A DNA stretch of 31,332 bases from a virus, in the IMG/VR virus record IMGVR_UViG_3300017735_000057, positions 1-31,332 of that record, one strand, 5' to 3'. The notes under the pieces were generated by a model. It saw only the letters and a list, made by a program, of their open reading frames with translations, made no database searches and was not told the DNA's origin. The translations under genes and the position numbers were made by a program. Position 1 is the first letter of the stretch. Every line of letters begins with the position of its first letter. Shown in pieces: positions 14,724 through 23,036 of the stretch.

Positions 14724-16959
14724 GAACAGTTACAGCTTAAACCTATCTACAAAGGAAGCGCAAAAAAATGTTGACGAGCTAAATAAATCATTTGAGCTAC
14801 AGGCTGATTTAGTTGGAAAACTTGAAAAAGAATTACAAGAATATGAAAGCGAATTAAAAAGTTTAACAGGTGCAGGTGGAAAAACCTTAAAGCAAAGGAG
14901 TGAACTTAACAAAAAAATAAGTCAAGCAAGAAAAGCATTATCAGAAGAAAAACAAGGGCTAAAAGATGTAAAGGCTGAAAGAATAAAGTCAAACAAGGTA
15001 TTAAAAGAAGCGACTAAAAACCAAGCAGACTACAGCGGTGTTTTAGATTTTGTCGATAGCAAGACAGGAGGCATAATTGGTAAAATGGGAAAGTTTACCA
15101 AAATGATTGGAAGTGCCACTAAAGGTTTTAATCTTTTAAAAGTTGCAATAATTGGCACAGGTATTGGAGCATTATTAATTGCTGTAACATCTTTAACAGC
15201 TGCATTTACATCAAATGAAAAAGGGCAAAAGAAACTAAAAAGAATAATGGCAGCTATTGGAGTTGTAGTCAATAATTTAGTAGATATTTTTGCAAAGTTA
15301 GGTAATGGCATTATATCGGTTTTTGAAGATCCACAACAGGCTGTAAAAGATTTTGCTAATTTAATAAAAGAGCAAATTACCAATAGATTTAATGCAGTTA
15401 TAAAAACAGCAGGTTTTTTAGGTACAGCATTTAAAAAACTTTTTGAGCGTGATTTTTCTGGAGCTATGGATGCTGCAAAAAACGCAGGGAGTAGTTTAGT
15501 GGATGCAATGACAGGAGTTGAGGACAGCGTAAATAAAGCTACAGATGCAGTTACAGGCTTTATTGATGAGCAAGTCAGAGAAGCTAATATCATGTCTGGA
15601 ATAATGGACAAGAAAGAAAAAGCTGCAAAGTTAGAAAGAGACTTAATAGTTGAAAGGAGTACATTAGAGGGACAAATTGCTGATTTAAGATTAAAGGCAA
15701 GGAAAAAAGATGAAGTCAGTGCAGAAGACAGGAAACAAGCGTTATTAGATGCGAATGCTTTACAGCAACAACTATTAGATAAGGAAACAGAAGCATTAAT
15801 TTTAAAACGTGATGCTATAATTGCTCAAAATAAATTAAGTGGATCTACAACAGCTGATTTAGATGCCGAAGCAGAAGCGATAGCAGCAGTAAATACGCAA
15901 ATTAGAAAAAAGGCAAATGCTGAAAGATCAGTACAAAGAGAATTAAATAGTATTAATAAAGAAATAGCAACTGACAAATTAACAAAAGAACAAGAGTTAA
16001 AAGATGCAATAAAGCAAATAAAAGATGCAACAAAAGGAGAAGAAGACGAAAACAGAACTCTTGAAAAACAAAAAATAAATGAACATTATGCTGCTTTAAT
16101 TCAACTTGCAAAAGATAATAATTTAAGTACAGAAGAACTTGCTAAGGCACAAGGAGAAAAAATACTTGCTATTGATCAAGAAATTGCAGATAAAAAATTA
16201 GAACAAAAAAAACAAATTAATGATAAAATTAAGCAATTTGATGATGAAGATAATATTGCAAAATTAGAAGCTCAAAGAGAAAAAGATTTACAGGACTTAA
16301 TTGAATTAGGAGCAACTTTAGAAGAAAGAAATGCTTTAATAAAAAGTTATGCAGAAAAAATAGCAGAGGAAGAAGTATCTATTGAAGAAGAAAAATATCA
16401 AAAAAAATTAGAAAAAGCGCAGCAATGGATTGCAGTTTTAGGAAATGCTTTAGGTGTTATAGGGCAGATGCAAAAAATGCGTCATGATCAAGAAAATCAA
16501 AGAGGGGATCAGTCAGCAGAAGCAAAAGAAAAAAGAGCTAAAAAACAATTTGAAGAACAAAAGAAATTAAATATTGCTATGGCTGTTGTTAATGCATCAC
16601 AAGCAATTATTTCTTCTTTAGCACAAGCACCTGTTGCTATTGGAGTTGTACCAAACCCAATAGGAATAGCATCTTTAGCTATGGCAACTGCATCTGGAAT
16701 TGCAAGTATTGCAGCAATAGCAAAAACTAAATATGGTGGTGGAGCAAGAGCGCCACAAGCACCACAAGTACCTGCTGCAGAAGAAGCACAATCACAAGCA
16801 CCTGCATTTAATATTGTTGGAGCAAGTGAAACAAATCAATTAGCAGATGCAATAGGAGATCAAACACAAGTGCCTACTAAAGCATTTGTTGTTGCAAGTG
16901 ACGTATCAACAGCGCAGGAAATGGACAGAAACATTATTGAGGGTGCAAGTATTGGATAA
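14716..16959 (+). CDS. Tape measure protein
   Basis: 747 residues with a standard tape measure layout: a long N-terminal coiled coil (about 15-105), a hydrophobic Gly-rich segment with a likely membrane helix (KVAIIGTGIGALLIAVTSLT, about 142-161), long charged Ala/Lys/Glu coiled coils (290-570), and a C-terminal Ala/Gly/Ile hydrophobic region (about 650-700) ending in a small Pro/Ala/Gln-rich part. It sets tail length and helps DNA pass the inner membrane. At about 0.15 nm per residue the tail would be near 110 nm (inference). It ends the tail operon; an ACGTTATAT element follows. Confidence 0.9.
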   Translation: MIENSYSLNLSTKEAQKNVDELNKSFELQADLVGKLEKELQEYESELKSLTGAGGKTLKQRSELNKKISQARKALSEEKQGLKDVKAERIKSNKVLKEATKNQADYSGVLDFVDSKTGGIIGKMGKFTKMIGSATKGFNLLKVAIIGTGIGALLIAVTSLTAAFTSNEKGQKKLKRIMAAIGVVVNNLVDIFAKLGNGIISVFEDPQQAVKDFANLIKEQITNRFNAVIKTAGFLGTAFKKLFERDFSGAMDAAKNAGSSLVDAMTGVEDSVNKATDAVTGFIDEQVREANIMSGIMDKKEKAAKLERDLIVERSTLEGQIADLRLKARKKDEVSAEDRKQALLDANALQQQLLDKETEALILKRDAIIAQNKLSGSTTADLDAEAEAIAAVNTQIRKKANAERSVQRELNSINKEIATDKLTKEQELKDAIKQIKDATKGEEDENRTLEKQKINEHYAALIQLAKDNNLSTEELAKAQGEKILAIDQEIADKKLEQKKQINDKIKQFDDEDNIAKLEAQREKDLQDLIELGATLEERNALIKSYAEKIAEEEVSIEEEKYQKKLEKAQQWIAVLGNALGVIGQMQKMRHDQENQRGDQSAEAKEKRAKKQFEEQKKLNIAMAVVNASQAIISSLAQAPVAIGVVPNPIGIASLAMATASGIASIAAIAKTKYGGGARAPQAPQVPAAEEAQSQAPAFNIVGASETNQLADAIGDQTQVPTKAFVVASDVSTAQEMDRNIIEGASIG

Positions 16960-16980
16960 ACGCAAAATAATTAATTAACA

Positions 16981-16993
16981 ACGTTATATATAT
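16981..16993 (+). promoter_or_regulatory. ACGTTATATATAT element, copy 3 (upstream of prohead protease)
   Basis: ACGTTATATATAT abuts the ATG at 16994. Upstream, AAACGCAAAATAATTAATTA is close to the sequence before copy 4 (AAACGCAAAAAATAAATTTA), so the similarity extends about 35 bases. Confidence 0.65.
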
Positions 16994-17599
16994 ATGAAAA
17001 TTATTGAATTAATATTGGACGAGGATCAAGAGGAAACAGGAGTTGAAGCTATTTCTATTGTTGAAAACCCTGCTATTGAAAGTGATTTTATTGCTTTAAA
17101 AGACCAAGAAATAAAATTAGCCAAAGTAGATGAAGATAAAAAAATACTAATGGGAGCATTGTTGATACCTAACAAACCAATTTACAGGAAAGGAGACGAG
17201 GGCGACTATTATATTTATTTTTCAAAAGATACAGTACAAAAAGCATCGCAGTTATATTTACAAAATGGCTACCAACATAATAGTACATTAGAGCATAACG
17301 AAACATTACAAGGCTTAACACTTGTTGAAAGTTGGATTGTTGCAGATGAAGTACAAGACAAGTCCAGGAAATACGGACTTAATGTGCCTGTTGGCAGTTG
17401 GGTTGGTGCAGTAAAAGTTAACAACGATGAAATATGGCAAGAGTATGTTAAAACAAATAAAGTTAAAGGTTTTTCTATTGAGGGTTACTTTGCAGACAAA
17501 ATGGAAAGACCTAAAGATAAGATTGACGAAAACCTGGCAAAAAATAAAAGTGATCAAGAGACATTAAATAAAATAATTAATATTTTAAATGCAGAATAA
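16994..17599 (+). CDS. XkdF-like prohead protease (Peptidase_S78_2 type)
   Basis: 201 residues. It begins with the family-typical TGVEAISIVENPAIESDF (15-32), then MGALLIPNKPIYRKGDEGDY, LEHNETLQG with the candidate catalytic His101, VESWIVADEVQDKS (111-124), PVGSWVGAV and VKGFSIEGYF with candidate Ser161. This pattern matches the XkdF group of putative phage proteases, thought to be assemblin-like His/Ser enzymes that process the scaffold during capsid maturation. It lies just before the scaffold and capsid genes. The function is from family knowledge; catalysis has not been shown for this protein. Confidence 0.75.
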   Translation: MKIIELILDEDQEETGVEAISIVENPAIESDFIALKDQEIKLAKVDEDKKILMGALLIPNKPIYRKGDEGDYYIYFSKDTVQKASQLYLQNGYQHNSTLEHNETLQGLTLVESWIVADEVQDKSRKYGLNVPVGSWVGAVKVNNDEIWQEYVKTNKVKGFSIEGYFADKMERPKDKIDENLAKNKSDQETLNKIINILNAE

Positions 17600-17744
17600 A
17601 AACAAAATATTTATACCAAGTAGAACATCGCCTAAAGGCAGTTCACGTGCTTGCTTATGTTGGGACACTAATACCTATTCAATAAATTGCTGTGACGGAT
17701 CAATGAGGGCACAAGGCATAGGAGTAATAACAAGAACAGACTGA
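17589..17744 (+). CDS. Small Cys-rich conserved protein (51 aa)
   Basis: 51 residues overlapping the protease stop by 11 bases. Core: SSRACLCWDTNTYSINCCDG (18-37), then SMRAQGIG. The pattern ACLCxDxxTYSxxCCDGxxxxQGIG is familiar from small proteins encoded near capsid genes of Bacteroidetes phages. Four cysteines (22, 24, 34, 35) could form a metal site or disulfides. The function is unknown. Conservation and position support a virion or assembly role. Confidence 0.7.
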   Translation: MQNKNKIFIPSRTSPKGSSRACLCWDTNTYSINCCDGSMRAQGIGVITRTD

Positions 17745-17767
17745 AAACGCAAAAAATAAATTTAAAT

Positions 17768-17784
17768 ACGTTATATTAATAATT
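17768..17784 (+). promoter_or_regulatory. ACGTTATAT element, copy 4 (upstream of scaffold gene)
   Basis: ACGTTATATTAATAATT lies immediately before the ATG at 17785, after AAACGCAAAAAATAAATTTA. The TA run is interrupted compared with the other copies. It would drive scaffold and major capsid protein. Confidence 0.58.
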
Positions 17785-18399
17785 ATGAAAGCACAAAAAA
17801 TGTTAAACGATATTAAAACGCTTCTAAACATTGAGGTAAACCTTGACGAAATGAAGTTAGAAAATGGAACTGTTATTACAACAGAAGCATTAGAAAAAGG
17901 AAAGGAAGTATTTATTGTTACTGACGATGAAAAAGTAGCGATGCCTGTTGGCGAGTATATTCTGGAAAATGGCAAATTGTTATGCGTAGAAGAAGAAGGC
18001 ATTATTGCAGAAATTAAAGATGTTTCAGACGGTGTACCTGCTAAAGAAGAAGCAAAAGAAGAAGAAGAAAAAGAAGAAATGAAAGACGAAGACTATAAAG
18101 AAGAAGAAGAAAAAGAAATGGCTGACGTTGCTGATTGGGAGGGTATGGAAAAAAGAATACAAAACCTTGAAGACGCTATTGCAGATTTAAAAGGCGACAA
18201 AGTAGAAAAAAAGGAAGAAGAAGAAACAGAAGATTTAACAGAAGAAGTTAAGGAAGAAGTTAAGGAAGAACTTAGTGCAGCAGCAAAACCAATCAAGCAC
18301 AATCCTGAGGCAGAAGTAAAACAAAAAAGAAACGTTGAATTTGCAAAAGGTAAATTTAACACAACATTAGACCGAGTATTAAATAAATTAAATAAATAA
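17785..18399 (+). CDS. Scaffolding protein (putative)
   Basis: 204 residues. An N-terminal ~70-residue domain (MPVGEYILENGKLLCVEEEG, 52-71) is followed by very acidic Glu/Lys repeats, a predicted coiled coil (MEKRIQNLEDAIADLKGD, 119-136), more Glu-rich sequence, and a basic C-terminus (FAKGKFNTTLDRVLNKLNK). Acidic coiled coil plus basic C-terminal capsid-binding helix, located between protease and major capsid genes, is typical of scaffolds. The middle is low-complexity. The stop is 7 bases before the capsid ATG, so both are co-expressed. Confidence 0.7.
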   Translation: MKAQKMLNDIKTLLNIEVNLDEMKLENGTVITTEALEKGKEVFIVTDDEKVAMPVGEYILENGKLLCVEEEGIIAEIKDVSDGVPAKEEAKEEEEKEEMKDEDYKEEEEKEMADVADWEGMEKRIQNLEDAIADLKGDKVEKKEEEETEDLTEEVKEEVKEELSAAAKPIKHNPEAEVKQKRNVEFAKGKFNTTLDRVLNKLNK

Positions 18400-18406
18400 A
18401 ATAGAA

Positions 18407-19387
18407 ATGGCAAATTTAAGAAAAACAGAACTTGCAACAGCAGTTAACATTACTACAACTTATGCAGGAGAATTTGCAGGGGAGTATATTGCTGCTGCAT
18501 TATTATCTGCATCTACTATTGATGATGGTGGTTTAACAGTAAAAGCAAATATTGCTTTCAAAGAAGTTATTAAAAAGTTAGCAACAGGAAGTTTGGTTAC
18601 TGCAGCAGGTTGTGATTTTACACCTAACTCATCAGTAACATTAACAGAAAGAATTATACAACCTGTAGAATTACAAGTAAACTTACAATTATGCAAATAT
18701 GATTTTGTGAACGATTGGGAAGCTCAACAAATGGGTTACGGTTTAGGTCAAACTTTACCACCTAAATTTGCAGACTTCATGATTGCACATGTAGCAGCAG
18801 AAGTAGCACAGAACACAGAATTTTGTATTTGGCAAGGAGATACTGCAGCAGGTACTAACAATTCATTTGACGGTTTTGAAAAACTAATTGCAGCATCAGC
18901 AGCAGCAGGAGATATACCAGCAGCACAGCAAGTAGCAGCAGTAGCAGGTGGTTTAGATGCAACTAATATTATAGCTGAAATGTCTAAAGTTGTAGATGCA
19001 ATACCGTCTTCACTTTACGGAAAGGAAGACTTATTTTTATATATTGGAAGTTCAGCAGCTAAAAACTATGTACAAGCATTAGGTGGTTTTGCAGCAGCAG
19101 GATTGGGTGCAAATGGTGTGAATGCACAGGGGACTCAATGGTGGAACAACGGAAGCCTAACTGTTAATGGTGTTAAGATTTTTGTATGCCCTGGAATGTC
19201 AGACAACAAAATGTATGCAGCAAGACGTTCAAACTTATATTTTGGAACAGGTATTTTAAATGATACAAACGTTGTGAAAGTTTTAGACATGGCAGATTTA
19301 GATGCTTCAAACAATGTTAGAATGGTAATGCGTTTCACAAGTGCAGTACAGTTTGGAATTGCAGAGGACTTAGTAGAATACGCTTAA
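18407..19387 (+). CDS. Major capsid protein (HK97-fold likely)
   Basis: 326 residues, Ala/Gly/Asn-rich, with composition and length of a major head protein. It begins MANLRKTELATAVNITTTYA, then CDFTPNSSVTLTERIIQPVE (64-83), a long helix-rich middle (AHVAAEVAQNTEFCIWQGD), and FVCPGMSDNKMYAARRSNLY toward the end, which resembles the P-domain/A-domain strands of HK97-like capsids. Codon use is richer in GCA than neighbours, consistent with high expression. It lies after protease and scaffold and before a terminator. The fold is inferred. Confidence 0.82.
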   Translation: MANLRKTELATAVNITTTYAGEFAGEYIAAALLSASTIDDGGLTVKANIAFKEVIKKLATGSLVTAAGCDFTPNSSVTLTERIIQPVELQVNLQLCKYDFVNDWEAQQMGYGLGQTLPPKFADFMIAHVAAEVAQNTEFCIWQGDTAAGTNNSFDGFEKLIAASAAAGDIPAAQQVAAVAGGLDATNIIAEMSKVVDAIPSSLYGKEDLFLYIGSSAAKNYVQALGGFAAAGLGANGVNAQGTQWWNNGSLTVNGVKIFVCPGMSDNKMYAARRSNLYFGTGILNDTNVVKVLDMADLDASNNVRMVMRFTSAVQFGIAEDLVEYA

Positions 19388-19404
19388 AATTAATTAATCA
19401 AAAT

Positions 19405-19442
19405 AAAGGTAGGTAGGTAATTATCTACTTACCTTTTTTTTT
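19405..19442 (+). terminator. Terminator after the major capsid gene
   Basis: AAAGGTAGGTAG (19405-19416) pairs with CTACTTACCTTT (19425-19436) around GTAATTAT, followed by T residues. No new promoter is visible before the tail tube ATG at 19459, so it may be a leaky attenuator. Confidence 0.85.
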
Positions 19443-19458
19443 AAAAAATAAAAATACA

Positions 19459-19989
19459 ATGGCTTGTAGTATAACAATAGGAAGAAAGATACCTTGCAAA
19501 TCAGCTTTTGGCGGAATAAAAAAAGTTTTGTTTGCAGATTATGGAGACATAACAGGAGTAACAATAGATGCAGCAACAGGAGAAGCATCAATAAATGCCA
19601 CTACTTCGCCAAGTTGGTATGAATATGATGTAAAAGGTAATTCAAGTTTAGAAACTACTGTAACAAGTAGTAGAGAAAACGGAACAACTTTTTACACACA
19701 GACATTAAATTTAACACTTACATATTTAGATGCGTTAACACAGCAGGAATTACAAATACTTGCAGTAGGAAGACCTTACATTGTTGTTGAGGACTATTAC
19801 GGTAATCAGTTTTTATGCGGCATGGAAAATGGCATGGAGTGTACAGGTGGAACAGTTGTAACAGGAGCAGCAGCAGGAGATTTAAGCGGCTTTACATTAA
19901 CGTTTGAGGGCATGGAAGAAAGCGCACCTTTCTTTTTAGAAAGCAATCAGGTAACAGCAGAAGCAGGACAAATAGATCCAACAGCATAG
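19459..19989 (+). CDS. Major tail tube protein
   Basis: 176 residues. It begins ACSITIGRKIPCKSAFGGIK (2-21), then VLFADYGDITGVTID, YEYDVKGNSSLETTVTSSRE (about 55-74), GTTFYTQTLNLTLTYLDALT and GDLSGFTLTFEGMEESAP. This order (CS-x-TxGR-x-x-CK...GGIK, YEYDLKGxSS, SRENGTTF, LSGFTLTF) matches tail tube proteins I recall from flavobacterial siphoviruses. It lies between capsid and portal, away from the tape measure and chaperone genes. It has an AT-rich leader and is closed by a terminator. Confidence 0.78.
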   Translation: MACSITIGRKIPCKSAFGGIKKVLFADYGDITGVTIDAATGEASINATTSPSWYEYDVKGNSSLETTVTSSRENGTTFYTQTLNLTLTYLDALTQQELQILAVGRPYIVVEDYYGNQFLCGMENGMECTGGTVVTGAAAGDLSGFTLTFEGMEESAPFFLESNQVTAEAGQIDPTA

Positions 19990-20011
19990 TTTTAGTTTTA
20001 GTTAGTAAATT

Positions 20012-20038
20012 AGCACTCTTAACAGGGTGCTTTTTTTT
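20012..20038 (+). terminator. Rho-independent terminator after the tail tube gene
   Basis: AGCACTC (20012-20018) pairs with GGGTGCT (20025-20031, one G-T pair) around TTAACA and is followed by a T8 run. Confidence 0.88.
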
Positions 20039-20071
20039 GCAATATAATTTTTACAAATTAGCATATTATTT

Positions 20072-20085
20072 ACGTTATATATACG
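20072..20085 (+). promoter_or_regulatory. ACGTTATATATA element, copy 5 (upstream of the portal unit)
   Basis: ACGTTATATATACG directly precedes the ATG at 20086, behind a terminator. It is likely the start signal of the unit that contains the portal, connector and fibre genes. Confidence 0.62.
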
Positions 20086-20511
20086 ATGATTATATTAAGT
20101 ACAAGTGCAGCAGCACAAAATTTAAAAGTAATACCAAGAGATTATTTAACTACATTTGTTTTGTCTATAAAAGATGATAGCACAAACGTTGCTAAACATT
20201 ATGAAATAACAGGTGCAACAACTGCAGGTAATTACTTAACATTTACTAATATTTTTAATCCTATTTTAGTTGAAAATCATTTTTATGATATAACTTTAGG
20301 GGTTGCAAATAGTTTCTGGAATACAAATATTAAGCTTTGGCAAGATGACCAAACTTTATGGAATGTAGATGATACAAGTGACGGAGTTATTTATAAGGAT
20401 AAAATATTTTGCACAGATCAAAATATTGACCAAGAAAATAATGACTATTATAAAATAAATAAAGGGCAATATATAAGCTCAAAGAGTGATAATACTTATT
20501 TAGTAATATGA
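20086..20511 (+). CDS. Putative virion protein before the portal (141 aa)
   Basis: 141 residues. It starts MIILSTSAAAQNLKVIPRDY and continues with strands (TFVLSIKDDS, NVAKHYEITGATTAG, LVENHFYDITL) and IKLWQDDQTLWNVDDTSDG, then DKIFCTDQNIDQEND-like sequence. Beta-rich with a C-terminal KIFCTDQ motif that I recall from small structural proteins of Bacteroidetes phages. It overlaps the portal start (ATGA). Its role in the virion is unknown. Confidence 0.6.
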   Translation: MIILSTSAAAQNLKVIPRDYLTTFVLSIKDDSTNVAKHYEITGATTAGNYLTFTNIFNPILVENHFYDITLGVANSFWNTNIKLWQDDQTLWNVDDTSDGVIYKDKIFCTDQNIDQENNDYYKINKGQYISSKSDNTYLVI

Positions 20512-22448
20512 AACAAAAAAGAAATAGTAAAGGGCAATTTAGCAAAACCAAAGTTTCGGAGTTTGGTATTGTTAATTTAAGCACTTACACAAGTCCAGAA
20601 ATTAAAGAAGTAAATGGCAAGGATTGGATTGAGTACGGAGCAGATAATGATTATTTTCAATACTTAATAGATAGATACAATGGAAGTCCTACTAATAACG
20701 CTGCTATTAATGGCATTAGTCAGGCTATTTACGGGAAAGGATTGAATGCTACAGATAGCAATAAAAAGCCAAACGAATATGCTCAAATGATTGCATTGTT
20801 TAAAAAAAATGTAATTAGAAAAATTTGTTATGATCTTAAACTAATGGGCAATGCTGCAATACAAGTAATTTATAATAAAGGAAGAACTAAAATCGTACAG
20901 TTAGAGCATATACCTATTGAAACATTAAGAGCAGAGAAATGTAATGAAGACGGAGAAATACCTGCATATTATTATTTTAAAGATTGGGCAAATATTAAAC
21001 GTAGCGATATACCGTTAAGAATACCTGCATACGGAATGTCAAAGGAAGACATTGAAATATATTATATTAAACCATATAGAAGCGGTTTTTATTACTATTC
21101 GCCTGTAGATTATCAAGGTGGCTTACAATACGCAGAATTAGAGGAAGAAGTATCTAACTACCACCTTAACAATATCATGAATGGTTTAGCACCAAGCATG
21201 TTAATTAACTTTAACAACGGTACACCTAACCAACAAGAAAGACAATTAATTGAGAAAAAAATTGCACAAAAATTTAGTGGCACAAGCAACGCAGGAAAAT
21301 TTATACTTGCTTTTAATGACAATAAGGAAAGTCAAGCAGAAATAACACCTGTACAGTTAAGCGATGCACATAATCAATACCAATTTTTAAGTGAAGAAAG
21401 TACACAAAAAATAATGGTTGCACACCGTATTGTATCACCTATGTTATTAGGAATAAAAGACGGTAGCGGTTTAGGTAATAATGCAGAAGAAATAAAAACT
21501 GCAAGTTTGTTAATGGACAATACCGTTATAAGACCTTTCCAGGAACTTTTGATCGATTGCTTTGATCAAATACTTGCATACAATGATATTAGCTTAAACT
21601 TATATTTTACAACATTACAACCTTTAGAATTTACAGACGTAGATAAGGAGGTACAAGATGATGAAACTATTGAAGAAGAAACAGGAATTGAAGCAGGTAA
21701 AAATACAAAGTCGCCTTGTTGGGACGGTTACCAACAAAAAGGTACAAAAATAAAAGACGGAAAGGAAGTGCCTAATTGCGTAAAAATGTCAGTAGAAAGA
21801 ACTGAATTAGACACTTTTTTAAATGAAAATGGCGAAGACGAAGATTTGGATAATTGGATCTTAATTGACGAAAGGAAAGTTGATTACGATGACGAGGAAG
21901 CATTAGATTATCAAATTAATGTATTGAATAAAACGAAAGATAAAAGTGCATTATCAAAGATTTGGGAATTTGTATCTACAGGAACTGCAAGACCAAACAG
22001 CAAATCAGATCAAGACGAAGATTTTAAAGATGTAAAATTTAAAGTACGTTATCAATATGCACCACTTAAAGATACATTTAATGATGATGACGAAAATGTT
22101 TCAAGAGAATTTTGCAGGAAAATGGTAAAAGCTAAAAAAATATATCGCAAAGAAGACATTATTAACATGAATAGTGTTAAATTAAATTACGGTTGGGCAG
22201 AAAAAGATAAACAAGAAGAGGGCTATTCTATTTGGTTTTACAAAGGGGGTGGAGCATGCCACCATTATTGGACAAGGAAAACTTACATGTTTACAAAAGA
22301 CAGTAAACGTATTGATATAAAAAGTCCTTTAGCTCCAACAATTAGCGTAAATGAAGCAAAGAAAAAAGGTTTTAAACCAGAAGTAAACGACAAAAAAGTT
22401 GCAAAACGACCAATAGATATGCCTAATGAGGGCTTTATAAACAGATAA
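20508..22448 (+). CDS. Portal protein with a long C-terminal extension
   Basis: 646 residues. The first ~390 read as a PBSX/SPP1-type portal: DYFQYLIDRYNGSPTNNAAI (48-67), SQAIYGKGLNA, GNAAIQVIYNKGRTKIVQLE, IMVAHRIVSPMLLGI and LGNNAEEIKTASLLMDNTVI (the clip/stem helix region). The remaining ~250 carry SPCWDGYQQKGTKIKDG, NWILIDERKVDYDDEEALDY, ARPNSKSDQD, FKVRYQYAP, EFCRKMVKAKKIYRKEDI and a GACHHYWTRKTY end. That tail recurs in Bacteroidetes phage structural proteins and may be a fused internal-head or minor capsid domain. It forms the DNA entry pore at one capsid vertex. Confidence 0.85.
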   Translation: MKQKRNSKGQFSKTKVSEFGIVNLSTYTSPEIKEVNGKDWIEYGADNDYFQYLIDRYNGSPTNNAAINGISQAIYGKGLNATDSNKKPNEYAQMIALFKKNVIRKICYDLKLMGNAAIQVIYNKGRTKIVQLEHIPIETLRAEKCNEDGEIPAYYYFKDWANIKRSDIPLRIPAYGMSKEDIEIYYIKPYRSGFYYYSPVDYQGGLQYAELEEEVSNYHLNNIMNGLAPSMLINFNNGTPNQQERQLIEKKIAQKFSGTSNAGKFILAFNDNKESQAEITPVQLSDAHNQYQFLSEESTQKIMVAHRIVSPMLLGIKDGSGLGNNAEEIKTASLLMDNTVIRPFQELLIDCFDQILAYNDISLNLYFTTLQPLEFTDVDKEVQDDETIEEETGIEAGKNTKSPCWDGYQQKGTKIKDGKEVPNCVKMSVERTELDTFLNENGEDEDLDNWILIDERKVDYDDEEALDYQINVLNKTKDKSALSKIWEFVSTGTARPNSKSDQDEDFKDVKFKVRYQYAPLKDTFNDDDENVSREFCRKMVKAKKIYRKEDIINMNSVKLNYGWAEKDKQEEGYSIWFYKGGGACHHYWTRKTYMFTKDSKRIDIKSPLAPTISVNEAKKKGFKPEVNDKKVAKRPIDMPNEGFINR

Positions 22449-22451
22449 AAT

Positions 22452-22958
22452 ATGGCAACAGTATTATTTATAAATAGAACAGATTTAGTGCGCAACTCAA
22501 TTCTTGACGGTAACGTAGACACTGACAAGTTTATACAGTTTATTAAGCTAAGTCAGGAGATTGATGTGCAACAAATATTAGGAACAAATTTGTATGACGG
22601 TTTAAGTACAGCAATACCTAATATTGATGATCCAGTAAATGCACGTTGGAAAACTGTACTAGATGATTATGTTAAACCAATGCTAATATGGTATGCACAA
22701 GCAGCTTATTTTCCTTTTGCTGCTTACCAAGTTAAAAACGGTGGAGTATTTAAGCATACTTCAGAAAATGCACAATCAGTTGATAAAAACGAAATAGATT
22801 TTTTAGTAGAAAAAGCAAGAACAAATGCAGAATGGTATAGCAGACGATTTATTGATTTCATGAGTTTTAACCAAACAACTTATCCAGAATACACAAATAA
22901 TGTCAACGATGATATATACCCAAGCAACGATGCTACTTTTAATGGTTGGGTACTATGA
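22452..22958 (+). CDS. Head-tail connector (gp6-like / DUF6712-like)
   Basis: 168 residues: FINRTDLVRNSILDGNVDTD, FIQFIKLSQEIDVQQILGTN (28-47), then WKTVLDDYVKPMLIWYAQAA and a C-terminal NAEWYSRRFIDFMSFNQTTY ending PEYTNN. This helical pattern (IxxAQxxxxxxxLGxxLY, LLxxYxxPxLxxxA, YxxRxxxYL) is typical of connector proteins that sit under the portal. I associate it with the DUF6712 family. It lies three bases after the portal and is coupled by ATGA to a tiny Lys-rich gene. Confidence 0.72.
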   Translation: MATVLFINRTDLVRNSILDGNVDTDKFIQFIKLSQEIDVQQILGTNLYDGLSTAIPNIDDPVNARWKTVLDDYVKPMLIWYAQAAYFPFAAYQVKNGGVFKHTSENAQSVDKNEIDFLVEKARTNAEWYSRRFIDFMSFNQTTYPEYTNNVNDDIYPSNDATFNGWVL

Positions 22959-23035
22959 TTTATAAACCAAAAAAATCAAACATAGAAAAATTAAAAACCT
23001 TTTTGAAAAAGGCAAAAACAAAAAACAAAAAATAG
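22955..23035 (+). CDS. Tiny Lys-rich peptide gene (26 aa)
   Basis: 26 residues starting in an ATGA overlap and ending one base before the fibre ATG: MIYKPKKSNIEKLKTFLKKA then TKNKK. It is strongly basic and helical. It may be a real micro-gene or simply a coupling leader that hands ribosomes from the connector to the fibre gene. No family is recognised. Confidence 0.4.
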   Translation: MIYKPKKSNIEKLKTFLKKAKTKNKK

Positions 23036-23036
23036 T

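Noticed and set aside
15030-15611. Long minus-strand frame (193 codons) opposite the tape measure gene, and other minus-strand frames such as 25313-25822 and 18093-18437
   Set aside because: All lie fully inside strong + strand genes and have composition typical of antisense shadows (Ser/Leu/Phe/Ile-rich, no domains, no promoter or leader).
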